Below are positions 48,227 to 55,389 of a stretch of 64,000 nt of DNA, piece after piece; position 1 is the stretch's first letter, and every line of letters starts with the position of its first letter. Under the pieces are notes generated by a model. That model ran no database searches and had not been told where the DNA came from. It worked only from the letters and a program-made list of their open reading frames with translations. This stretch comes from Actinoallomurus spadix (lineage in GTDB: Bacteria > Actinomycetota > Actinomycetes > Streptosporangiales > Streptosporangiaceae). Position numbers and translations under genes: made by a program. The stretch is taken from assembly GCF_024055725.1 (NCBI RefSeq), contig NZ_JAMXMX010000001.1, positions 248,001-312,000 of the forward strand. The letters run 5' to 3'.

Positions 48227-48865
48227 TCACTCGGGCATGGCTCCGGGGTCCGTGCCCCCGGCCGGCATGCCTCCGGCGTGCGTGCCTCCCGCCGGCATCC
48301 CGGTGGCCCGTCCTTCGGCCGGCATGTCCGTGGTCTCCATCCCGGCCGGCATGCCGCCGGTCTCCCCGCCGCCGAGCGGCATTCCCGTCGTGCGGGCGCC
48401 CGTGATCGGGATGCGGTGCCCATGGGCTCGCTGGGCCTTGGGGATGCGCAGGGTGAGCACGCCTTCTTCGAGTTTGCCCTCGACGTTGTCCGCGTCGACG
48501 TCGGACGGCAGTGACGCGTGGTAGTGGAAGCGCCCGACCCGTACGCGCAGCGCGTTGGAGCCCTCGGTCTCCTCCCTGACCTCACCGCTCACGCACAGCT
48601 CACGGTCCCGGATGTTCACGTCGACGTCGTCCGGCAGGATGCCCGGCAGCTCGAGGCGGACGACGTAGCCGTCCTCGGTCTCGTCGATCTCCGCGATGGG
48701 TACCCACGGGCGTTCGGTCTCGGCTTCCATCGGCGGCTGGATGAGCCCGGTCATCCGGTTGAGCAGTTCCTGGACGTCCGCGAAGGGATCCCGGTGCAGC
48801 AGCCCGGTCGGCTCCATTCCGTGCAGCCGGCCGGCCCTGCCGCGCCGCCTCATCGGCATAGTCAT
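48227..48865 (-). CDS. Hsp20/alpha-crystallin small heat-shock protein with Met-Pro-Ala-Gly repeat tail
   Basis: A 212-residue chaperone. The alpha-crystallin domain spans about residues 50-150 (VPIAEIDETEDGYVVRLELPG, DVDVNIRDRELCVSGE, GRFHYHASLP, ADNVEGKLEEGVLTLRIPK, then the C-terminal anchor RIPI). The last ~55 residues are low complexity, built from GMPAG-like units (TTGMPLGGG, TGGMPAGM, TTDMPAEG, ATGMPAGGTHAGGMPAGG), which is unusual. Divergent from the gas-vesicle operon; Hsp20-like proteins (GvpH/GvpI-neighbour type) are often linked to gas-vesicle genes, so a role in vesicle assembly is plausible but unproven. Confidence 0.85.
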   Translation of the reverse strand: MTMPMRRRGRAGRLHGMEPTGLLHRDPFADVQELLNRMTGLIQPPMEAETERPWVPIAEIDETEDGYVVRLELPGILPDDVDVNIRDRELCVSGEVREETEGSNALRVRVGRFHYHASLPSDVDADNVEGKLEEGVLTLRIPKAQRAHGHRIPITGARTTGMPLGGGETGGMPAGMETTDMPAEGRATGMPAGGTHAGGMPAGGTDPGAMPE

Positions 48866-49317
48866 GACAATCCCCGTTAGTGATCGATATGGGCGCCCTC
48901 GCCGGCGTCCACTCTCCCCGTTCCGTCGGCGCGGTGACCTGCGGTCATCGCAACGGCCTCACCGAGCGCCGTACCCGGCCGATGTCGGAACGACACGTCG
49001 GCCGGGCCGCTGAAGGCCGGTCGCCGCGCCCGCTCCGCCGCCGCCCCCGACCCTCAAGACGGGCCCGCACACGCCTCTTCTCCGGGTGTCGGGTCGAGGG
49101 CCTCCAGGGCCCGTGGAGGCGCCGTCGAGGCCGTCGGCGTCCGGGTTTTGCAGACGACGCTGAGGGTAGGGCGATCGGTAACAACCTACGTATTGATCGT
49201 TTTCACGCTCGAAGTCGGCGATATCGGCAGTAAGGGCGGCCGGGAGCCGACGGGTCGGTCAGGGTGGATGGGGGCATGGCACCCGTTCCGGCTGCGGGCG
49301 CTAAGGGGGACACGATC
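48866..49317. promoter_or_regulatory. Divergent control region of Hsp20 and gas-vesicle genes, with sigma-B-like promoter
   Basis: 450 bp without a gene. At 49145-49169, GTTTT, a 14-bp spacer and GGGTAG match the actinobacterial sigma-B-type pattern (GNNT-N14-16-GGGTA). This would start transcription about 140 bp before the first gas-vesicle gene. Further downstream, AT-richer sequence (GTAACAACCTACGTATTGATCG, 49178-49199) may bind a regulator. Confidence 0.45.
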
Positions 49318-50025
49318 ATGAAGGACGGATTGCGGATCGCCCTGGCCGTCGGCGCCGGTTACCTCATGGGCCGTCGGCGGAAGATGAGGCTCGCGCTCAC
49401 GCTCGCCGCGGCCGGCGCTTCGGGACGCATCGCCAGGAACCCGGCGAACCTCGTCAAGCAGGGTACGAAACTGCTGAACACCTCACCCGAGGTGAAGAAC
49501 CTGACCGATGCCGTACGCGGCCGCCTCGTCGAGGTCGGCAAGGCGGCGGCCGTCACCGCCGCGAGCAGCCAGATCGACGCGCTCAGCGACCGCCTTCAGC
49601 GGCGGACCGAGTCCCTCCTGCGGCCGCCGACGCCCGGGGGCGCCCGGGAACGGGAGGACGAGGAAGCCTACGCGGGCCGGGACGTCCACGAGGAGGAGCG
49701 CTACGAGGAGGAGCGCTACGAGGAGGAGCGCTACGAGGAGGAGGGCGGGCAACGGCCGAGGCGCGGGCCCGCCGCCGTCCGCAGGGCGTCGTCAGCCTTC
49801 CGCCGCCGGCCGGCCGGCCGTGACCTCGACGAAGAGGAGGAGCGGCCGCGCGCCCCCCGGAGGCACGCCGAGGACGAGGGCGCGGGCGCGGGCCGGCCGC
49901 GTGACGTGCGGCGCTCGGCCGCCCGCTCCGCGGAGCCGGAGGACGAGTACGACGAGGAGACCGACCGGCCGCGACGGGAGGCTCCGCCGAGCGGTCGGCC
50001 GCCGATCCGGCGGATGCGGAGGTGA
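49318..50025 (+). CDS. Gas-vesicle cluster accessory protein with acidic/RYEEE repeat tail
   Basis: A 235-residue protein. The N-terminus (MKDGLRIALAVGAGYLMGRRRKMRLALTLAAAGASGRIA) has two short hydrophobic stretches around an Arg/Lys cluster, then helical sequence to ~100. The C-terminal half is strongly charged with a tandem RYEEE repeat encoded by 3.6 copies of a 15-bp unit (49690-49743). Position before the SRPBCC gene matches the GvpY-type accessory gene of Streptomyces gas-vesicle clusters; the name is by position only. ATG 49318 has AAGGGGGA upstream; the upstream frame extension lacks a good site. Confidence 0.65.
   Translation: MKDGLRIALAVGAGYLMGRRRKMRLALTLAAAGASGRIARNPANLVKQGTKLLNTSPEVKNLTDAVRGRLVEVGKAAAVTAASSQIDALSDRLQRRTESLLRPPTPGGAREREDEEAYAGRDVHEEERYEEERYEEERYEEEGGQRPRRGPAAVRRASSAFRRRPAGRDLDEEEERPRAPRRHAEDEGAGAGRPRDVRRSAARSAEPEDEYDEETDRPRREAPPSGRPPIRRMRR
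49690..49743 (+). repeat. 15-bp tandem repeat in coding sequence
   Basis: 3.6 identical copies of GAGGAGGAGCGCTAC (units at 49690, 49705, 49720, partial 49735) encode EEERY repeats. Such repeats can vary in number by slippage. Confidence 0.9.
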
Positions 50026-50031
50026 GCGTCG

Positions 50032-51324
50032 ATGACGGACACGACACGCTCGGTGACCGATCCGCTGAAGCAGACCACTGAGCGGCTTCCCGGCGGTGAC
50101 CTGCTCAAGGACCTTCACACCGACCGGTTGCTCGGCGAGGTGCAGAAACTGATCGCAGCGATGGGGACGCGCGCCGCTTCGCGCCTGCTCGAGCGGATCG
50201 AGGGCACCACGGACCGGCTCGGCGACTACTCCGAAGGCGGGGGAGGCGGGCTGCTGTCCGCTCTGACGGGAGGCGCCGGTGGGAGCCTCCTGTCCGGTCT
50301 GGCCAAGGGGAAGGGCGGCCTGCTGTCCGGCCTCGCCAAGGGGGAGGGCGGCGGCCTGCTGTCCGGCCTCGCCAAAGGCGCGGGCGGAGGGGTGCTGTCC
50401 GCCCTGGCCGGGGGAGGCAAGGAAGGGTCGCTGCGGGAGCGGCTCGCTCCGGGCTTCGCCGCCGCCAAGGCGTACGCCAAGACGAAGCTGCAGCAGAAGC
50501 TGGGCAAGGGCGACAAGGGCGGCAAGGGGCAGAAGATCAAGGTCATCAATATCGTCGAGACGCTCGACGTCGGCGCGCCGATCCGGCTCGTCTACGACCA
50601 GTGGACGCAGTTCGAGGACTTCCCGTCCTTCATGAAGAAGGTCGAGAACGTCCACCAGGAGAGCGACGAGAAGCTCCAGTGGAAGGCGCAGGTCTTCTGG
50701 TCGCACCGCATCTGGGAGTCGACGATCATCGAGCAGATCCCCGACAAGCGGATCGTCTGGCGGTCGCGGGGCGCGAAGGGATATGTGGACGGCGCCGTGG
50801 CCTTCAGCGAGATCGGGCCGGACATGACCCGGATCGCGCTGGTCCTGGAGTACCACCCGCAGGGGCTGTTCGAGCGCACCGGGAACCTCTGGCGCGCCCA
50901 GGGACGCCGCGCGCGCCTGGAGTTCAAGCACTTCCGGCGGCATGTCATGACCCAGGCGGTTCTGCGCCCCGACCAGATCGAGGGCTGGCGAGGCGAGATC
51001 CGCGACGGTCAGGTCGTCAAGGACCACGAGACCGCCGTGCGCGAGGAGGAGAAGGGCGAGGGCCGGCCGGAGCGGACCCCGCGCGAGGAGGAGGAAGAGC
51101 CGGAGCGCGGGCGCGAAGAGGAGTACGAGCGCGAGGGCGAGTACGCGGAGGAGTACGAGGGCGAGGAGGAACCCGGCGAGGAGGAGCCCGAATACGAGGG
51201 CGAAGAGGAACCCGGCGAGGAGGAGCACAGGCGTCGTGAGCCCGTGACCTCCGGCAGACGGCGCGGCGACACCGGGCGAGGGGACCGGGCCGAGCGCCAG
51301 GCACGCCGCGAGCGCCGCGGCTGA
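50032..51324 (+). CDS. SRPBCC (polyketide cyclase-fold) gas-vesicle accessory protein with LLSGLAKG repeats
   Basis: A 430-residue protein in three parts. Residues ~60-145 hold repeats of [12 protein letters not shown] (four or five imperfect copies). Residues ~165-320 are an SRPBCC domain ([38 protein letters not shown] ... [21 protein letters not shown] ... VALVLEYHP-like core). The last ~100 residues are very acidic ([16 protein letters not shown]). It occupies the GvpZ position of actinobacterial clusters; function unknown, possibly lipid or hydrophobic-protein binding during vesicle assembly. It starts 6 bp after the preceding stop. Confidence 0.72.
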   Translation: MTDTTRSVTDPLKQTTERLPGGDLLKDLHTDRLLGEVQKLIAAMGTRAASRLLERIEGTTDRLGDYSEGGGGGLLSALTGGAGGSLLSGLAKGKGGLLSGLAKGEGGGLLSGLAKGAGGGVLSALAGGGKEGSLRERLAPGFAAAKAYAKTKLQQKLGKGDKGGKGQKIKVINIVETLDVGAPIRLVYDQWTQFEDFPSFMKKVENVHQESDEKLQWKAQVFWSHRIWESTIIEQIPDKRIVWRSRGAKGYVDGAVAFSEIGPDMTRIALVLEYHPQGLFERTGNLWRAQGRRARLEFKHFRRHVMTQAVLRPDQIEGWRGEIRDGQVVKDHETAVREEEKGEGRPERTPREEEEEPERGREEEYEREGEYAEEYEGEEEPGEEEPEYEGEEEPGEEEHRRREPVTSGRRRGDTGRGDRAERQARRERRG

Positions 51325-51347
51325 CCGACGGAACCACTGGGGGGACC

Positions 51348-51749
51348 ATGACCACGGCAGTACAGCCGGCGGGCGGAGGTGGACTCGGGCGCCCGTCGGG
51401 CGGCGGCCTGGCCGACGTCATCGACACGATCCTGGACAAGGGGCTCGTCATCGACGCCTACGTCCGGGTGTCGCTCGTCGGCATCGAGGTGCTGGCCATC
51501 GACGCGCGCATCGTCGTCGCCAGCGTCGACACGTACCTGCAGTTCGCCGAGGCGGCCAACCGCCTGGACCTGACGCAGACCGAGGAACAGGGGATCCCCG
51601 GTCTGATGCGGGACCTGCAGGAGGGCGGCGCGAAGTATAAGACCCGGGGCGCCATCGAGGGCGTCGGCGAGAAGCTCCGCGAGTTCGTGGGGATGGACGA
51701 CGCCGAGCGGTCGGTGCCGCGCCGGCGCCGCCGATCGGGGGAGGAGTGA
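51348..51749 (+). CDS. gvpA: Gas vesicle structural protein
   Basis: The major rib-forming hydrophobic protein of the gas-vesicle wall. Residues ~20-85 match GvpA closely ([50 protein letters not shown]). The protein is 133 residues, with a ~50-residue polar C-terminal extension ([20 protein letters not shown]...) as found in other actinobacterial GvpA proteins and absent from the ~70-residue cyanobacterial form. GGGGGGA precedes the ATG. Confidence 0.93.
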   Translation: MTTAVQPAGGGGLGRPSGGGLADVIDTILDKGLVIDAYVRVSLVGIEVLAIDARIVVASVDTYLQFAEAANRLDLTQTEEQGIPGLMRDLQEGGAKYKTRGAIEGVGEKLREFVGMDDAERSVPRRRRRSGEE

Positions 51750-51750
51750 G

Positions 51751-52536
51751 ATGACGGCACCTGGACAGACCCGCCCGGCCGAGAAGGTGCGCGACACGGC
51801 CTGTTACGTGTACGGCATCCTGCCGGGGGACGTGGAACTGACCCCCGACGCCCGCGGACTGCGGGACTACGACGTCGACCTGGTGCGCCACGGGGAGATC
51901 GCGGCACTCGTCAGCGACATCGACCTGGGCGGCCCGATCGGCCGGCCGGAGGACCTCACCGCGCACGAGCGGCTCCTGGACGACGCGGCCGTGGAGGTCC
52001 CCGTCCTGCCGATGCGGTTCGGCGCGGTCCTCACGAGCCGGGAGGCGGTGGAGCGGGAACTGCTGGCCGCCAACCACGACCAGTTCCTCGCGGCCTTGGA
52101 CGAGATCGAAGGACGGGTCGAGTACACCCTGAAGGGACGCTACGAGGAGCGCGCCGTGCTCCGGGAGATCATGTCGGAGAACCCGGACGCCGCGGGTCTG
52201 CTGGAGCAGATCCGCGACCGCCCGGAGGAGCTCACCCGCGACGCCCGGATCCGGCTCGGCGAGTTCATCAACCAGGCGATCTCCGCCAAGCGGGACGCCG
52301 ACACCCAGTGGGCCGCCCAGACGCTCGGGGAGTACGCGCGGGCCAGCGTCCCGCGCCGGCCGACGCATCCCGAGGACGCCGTCCAGGTGGCCTTCCTCGT
52401 CGAGACCGACCGGCGCTCCGAGTTCGAGAAGGCCGTGGCGAAGGTGGCCGAGGAGTGGCAGGGCCGGGTCACCCTCCGCCTGCTCGGCCCGATGGCGCCG
52501 TACGACTTCGTCGTCACGCCGAGTCCGGGGGCCTGA
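51751..52536 (+). CDS. gvpF: Gas vesicle protein GvpF/GvpL family
   Basis: A 261-residue GvpL/F protein with the two-domain family pattern: DTACYVYGILPGDVEL at the N-terminus, LTAHERLLDDAAVEVPVLPMRFGAV (the conserved VLPxRFG motif), LKGRYEERAVLREIM, and C-terminal VAFLVETDRRSEFEKAV ... LRLLGPMAPYDFV. GvpF lies on the gas-facing side of the growing shell and is required for nucleation. It begins 1 bp after the gvpA stop. A second GvpL/F gene is at 53726. Confidence 0.92.
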   Translation: MTAPGQTRPAEKVRDTACYVYGILPGDVELTPDARGLRDYDVDLVRHGEIAALVSDIDLGGPIGRPEDLTAHERLLDDAAVEVPVLPMRFGAVLTSREAVERELLAANHDQFLAALDEIEGRVEYTLKGRYEERAVLREIMSENPDAAGLLEQIRDRPEELTRDARIRLGEFINQAISAKRDADTQWAAQTLGEYARASVPRRPTHPEDAVQVAFLVETDRRSEFEKAVAKVAEEWQGRVTLRLLGPMAPYDFVVTPSPGA

Positions 52537-52539
52537 GCC

Positions 52540-52782
52540 ATGGGCCTGGTCTCGTCGATCCTCACGTTGCCGTTCCTTCCGGTGCAGGGCGTCATCAAGC
52601 TCGGCGAGCTCATCGAGCAGCAGGTGGACCAGCAGCTCAACAGCCCGATGGCGATCCGCGCCCAGCTGGAGGAGATCGAGCGGCGGCGGCAGGCGGGTCT
52701 CATCTCCGAGGAGGAAGAGGCCGAGGCGCAGCAGGAGATCCTCGGCCGGCTGATCGGCGGGCAGGCCACCGGCGCCCCGTAG
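52540..52782 (+). CDS. gvpG: Gas vesicle protein GvpG
   Basis: An 80-residue protein with the GvpG pattern: GLVSSILTLPFLPVQGVIKLGELIEQQVDQQL at the N-terminus and an acidic helix with LEEIERRRQAGLISEEEEAEAQQEILGRL. It is an accessory protein of vesicle assembly. ATG 3 bp after the gvpF stop. Confidence 0.92.
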   Translation: MGLVSSILTLPFLPVQGVIKLGELIEQQVDQQLNSPMAIRAQLEEIERRRQAGLISEEEEAEAQQEILGRLIGGQATGAP

Positions 52783-52816
52783 CGGGTCCCGGCCGTCCCG
52801 CCGGAAGGGAGAAACC

Positions 52817-53254
52817 GTGTCCGTCAGCCGCAGAGACCGGCCGGAACGCGCGCGTCGGCGGCTCGATGACGACGTGGACGAGGACTACGGCGCCGACTAC
52901 GAGACCGAGTACGCCGAGGACGAGGCCACCGGCTACGAGGAGGACGAACCGGAGCCCCGGCCGGGGCGCGGCGGCGCGGCGACGGCCGGGCGGAGGCGGC
53001 TGTCCGCGGGGGAGGCGGCCCACGCCGCGCTGCGGGAGATCACCGCGCTCACGAACCGGACCGCGGAGGGCGTGGTGGCGATCCACCCGGCGGACAACGG
53101 CTGGGTCGCCGGCGTCGAACTGCTCGAGGCCCGTCGCGTCCCCTCCTCCTCGGACACACTGGCGCTGTACGAGGTCGAGGTCGACGAGGAGGGCGGCCTC
53201 GTCGCGTACCGGCGGATCCAGCGGTACCCACGCGGCCGCAGCGAGGCGTCATGA
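52817..53254 (+). CDS. gvpO: Gas vesicle protein GvpO
   Basis: A 145-residue protein: an acidic disordered N-terminus (~1-60, DDDVDEDYGADYETEYAEDE) and the conserved GvpO domain (AAHAALREITALTNRTAEGVVAIHPADNGWVAGVELLEARRVPSSSDTLALYEVEVDEEGGLVAYRRIQRY). GTG start after GAAGGGAGAAACC. In Streptomyces gvpO heads the operon; here it is in the middle. Its stop overlaps the gvpJ ATG. Confidence 0.9.
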   Translation: MSVSRRDRPERARRRLDDDVDEDYGADYETEYAEDEATGYEEDEPEPRPGRGGAATAGRRRLSAGEAAHAALREITALTNRTAEGVVAIHPADNGWVAGVELLEARRVPSSSDTLALYEVEVDEEGGLVAYRRIQRYPRGRSEAS

Positions 53255-53733
53255 CGCCCGAGCGGCCGCGGGGCGGCTACGTCACGCCGTACGGGGGCGG
53301 GCCGGGTGGCGGGCGCGAGGGCGCCAACCTCGGCGACATCCTGGAGCGCGTCCTGGACAAGGGCATCGTCATCGCCGGCGACATCCAGGTGAACCTCCTC
53401 GACATCGAGCTGCTCACCATCAAGCTGCGGCTGCTGGTCGTGTCGGTCGAGACCGCGCGCGAGCTGGGGATCGACTGGTGGGAGCACGACCCGTGGCTGA
53501 CCGGCGACCGCCGCGGACTGGAGGAGGAGAACCGCCGGCTGCGGGAGCGGGTCGAGGACCTGGAGGAGGGCCGTCACGGGCGCCGGGCCGTGGACGCGCC
53601 GCGCCCGGAGCCGGCGGAGCCGCGTGCGGAGTCGCGACCCGGCCGGGAACGTGATCCGGAACGCGGCCGGGACCGCGGCCGCATCGAGGAACCGGAACGC
53701 CGCCACGCCGATCCGGAGCGCCGCCGTGACTGA
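53251..53733 (+). CDS. gvpJ: Gas vesicle protein GvpJ (GvpA-like)
   Basis: A 160-residue GvpA paralogue. The GvpA-like core (NLGDILERVLDKGIVIAGDIQVNLLDIELLTIKLRLLVVSVETARELGIDWWEHDPWL) is the GvpJ subtype, where the LTIKLRLLVVSV and WWExDP segments are typical. A coiled-coil-like segment (LEEENRRLRERVEDLEEG) and an Arg/Glu-rich tail follow. ATG overlaps the gvpO stop. Confidence 0.9.
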   Translation: MTPERPRGGYVTPYGGGPGGGREGANLGDILERVLDKGIVIAGDIQVNLLDIELLTIKLRLLVVSVETARELGIDWWEHDPWLTGDRRGLEEENRRLRERVEDLEEGRHGRRAVDAPRPEPAEPRAESRPGRERDPERGRDRGRIEEPERRHADPERRRD

Positions 53734-54517
53734 CACCGTGACGTACCTGTACGCCATCGCCCGGGACGCCGGGGCGCCCCTGCCGCCGGGCCTGACCGGG
53801 CTGCTGGGCACCCCGGTCCGGACGGTCGCGGCGGCCGGGCTCGTCGCGTACGTCGGGACGGTGCCGCTCGCGCAGTTCGGGGAGGCCGCGCTGAGGCGGA
53901 ACCTGGAGGATCTGACGTGGCTGGAGGCGACGGCGCGGGCCCACCACCAGGTCGTCGAGGCGGTGGCGGAGACCGGCCCGGTCGCACCCGTACGGCTCGT
54001 GACCGTCTACCGGGCCGACGAGCAGATCGGCCGTCTTCTGCGCGACCGCGCGGAGGAGTTCACCGAGGTCCTCGCCCGGGTGGCCGGGCGGCGGGAATGG
54101 GGGGTGAAGGTCTACGCGGCCCCGCGGCACGCGGAACCGGACGACACGGGGGCCGGCGAGGCGCCGGAGGGCGCGTTCGGGCGCCCGGGGACGGCGTATC
54201 TGAAACGCCGCCGGACGAGCCTGCGGACGCGCGAGGAGGCGTGGCGCCGGGCGGCCTCGCGGGCCGAGCGGATCGACTCGGTCCTGACCGGAATCGCGGT
54301 CGCGCGCCGGCACCACCGGGCGCAGGACCCGCAGCTGTCCGGCCGGGACGACTGGATGGTGCTGAACGGCGCCTACCTGGTCGACGACGAGCGCGGTGAG
54401 GAGTTCGCCGCCGCGGTCGCCGCGCTCCGCGACCCGGAACTGGACGTTCAGCTGACCGGGCCGTGGGCGCCGTACTCCTTCACGATCAGTGAACCCGGAG
54501 CGGGAGGGGCCGCGTGA
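53726..54517 (+). CDS. gvpL: Gas vesicle protein GvpL (second GvpL/F family member)
   Basis: A 263-residue GvpL/F protein: VTYLYAIARDAGAPLPPGLTGL, LEDLTWLEATARAHHQVVEAV, VAPVRLVTVYRADEQIGRLL, WGVKVYAAP, and C-terminal MVLNGAYLVDDERGEEFAAAV ... VQLTGPWAPYSFT. GTG 53726 is chosen because GGAG lies 8 nt upstream; it overlaps the gvpJ end by 8 bp. The central insert DDTGAGEAPEGAFGRPG is specific to this copy. Confidence 0.88.
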   Translation: MTDTVTYLYAIARDAGAPLPPGLTGLLGTPVRTVAAAGLVAYVGTVPLAQFGEAALRRNLEDLTWLEATARAHHQVVEAVAETGPVAPVRLVTVYRADEQIGRLLRDRAEEFTEVLARVAGRREWGVKVYAAPRHAEPDDTGAGEAPEGAFGRPGTAYLKRRRTSLRTREEAWRRAASRAERIDSVLTGIAVARRHHRAQDPQLSGRDDWMVLNGAYLVDDERGEEFAAAVAALRDPELDVQLTGPWAPYSFTISEPGAGGAA

Positions 54518-54762
54518 CGGTCGACCGTTCCGCCGAGCGCCCGCCGGCCGCACGGGGCGGCGTTCCGGCGCAGCGCGTCGCGCTGGTCGACCTCCTCGAC
54601 CGGCTGCTGGCCGGCGGCGTCGTCATCAGCGGCGACCTGACCCTGTCCATCGCCGACGTCGACCTGGTCCGGATCTCCCTGCGGGTGCTGATCGGCTCGG
54701 TCGGCGGCGACGACGTCATCGCACCGCGGCGCGATGACCTCCCGGGGGCGGTGCCGTCGTGA
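54514..54762 (+). CDS. gvpS: Gas vesicle protein GvpS (GvpA-like)
   Basis: An 82-residue GvpA paralogue of the GvpS/M type: RVALVDLLDRLLAGGVVISGDLTLSIADVDLVRISLRVLIGSV. GTG overlaps the gvpL stop (GTGA), and its own stop overlaps the gvpK start. Confidence 0.88.
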   Translation: MTVDRSAERPPAARGGVPAQRVALVDLLDRLLAGGVVISGDLTLSIADVDLVRISLRVLIGSVGGDDVIAPRRDDLPGAVPS

Positions 54763-55205
54763 ACGAGCCCTTCCACGCGCCGCCGCGCGACCCGGGCGCG
54801 GCTCCTCTGGCGGACACCGCTCCTCCGGCGGGCGGGGCTTCTCCGGCGGGCGTGCGTCCTTCGGTGGGTGCGGGTTCTCCGCCGGACGCCGGTCGGCCCG
54901 CCGCGGGCGCCCCGGTGCGCCGTGGGGGCCGGCGCATCGAGGCGGACTCCGAGACCGTCCAGCGCGACTTGGCGCAACTGGTGCTGACCGTGGTGGAGCT
55001 CGTGCGGCAGCTGGTCGAGCGCCAGTGCATCCGGCGGGTCGACCAGGGCGATCTGTCCGACGAGCAGGTCGAAGAGATCGGCGTGACGCTCATGCGCCTG
55101 GAAGAGGCGATGGAGGAGCTGTGCGAGCGGTTCGGGCTGTCGATGGCCGACCTCAACCTCGACCTTGGCCCGCTCGGCACCCTGCTCCCCACAGACCAGG
55201 ACTGA
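54759..55205 (+). CDS. gvpK: Gas vesicle protein GvpK
   Basis: A 148-residue protein: a Pro/Gly-rich N-terminus (~1-60) and the conserved GvpK core RIEADSETVQRDLAQLVLTVVELVRQLVERQCIRRVDQGDLSDEQVEEIGVTLMRLEEAMEELCERFGLSMADLNLDLGPLGTLL. GTG overlaps the gvpS stop. Last gene of the cluster. No gvpN (AAA+ ATPase) gene lies in the window. Confidence 0.92.
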   Translation: MNEPFHAPPRDPGAAPLADTAPPAGGASPAGVRPSVGAGSPPDAGRPAAGAPVRRGGRRIEADSETVQRDLAQLVLTVVELVRQLVERQCIRRVDQGDLSDEQVEEIGVTLMRLEEAMEELCERFGLSMADLNLDLGPLGTLLPTDQD

Positions 55206-55272
55206 GCGGCGCGACCGCCGTACCCTCGATCGCCGGGCCGCAAGGGAGGGTGACGGATGCCCGAAATCCGGC

Positions 55273-55327
55273 TTACCTGGCGCAGATTTTCAAGATCAGG
55301 TAAATAATTTCAAGCTCAGGCAAATAA
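55273..55327 (+). repeat. AT-rich 20-bp tandem repeat and inverted repeat upstream of the NB-ARC regulator
   Basis: Two copies of TTTCAAG(A/C)TCAGG(T/C)AAATAA lie head to tail at 55288-55307 and 55308-55327. The left copy also forms an inverted repeat, TTACCTG (55273-55279) with CAGGTAA (55297-55303). This AT-rich island stands out in 72% GC-like surroundings and precedes the TTG start at 55390 by 60 bp. A regulator site or promoter is likely. Confidence 0.6.
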
Positions 55328-55389
55328 GAAGCCGGGGATCCTCGCGAGCACAGGCCCCGGCCGTGGGCCCTCGATGGCAGGGAGACCTC

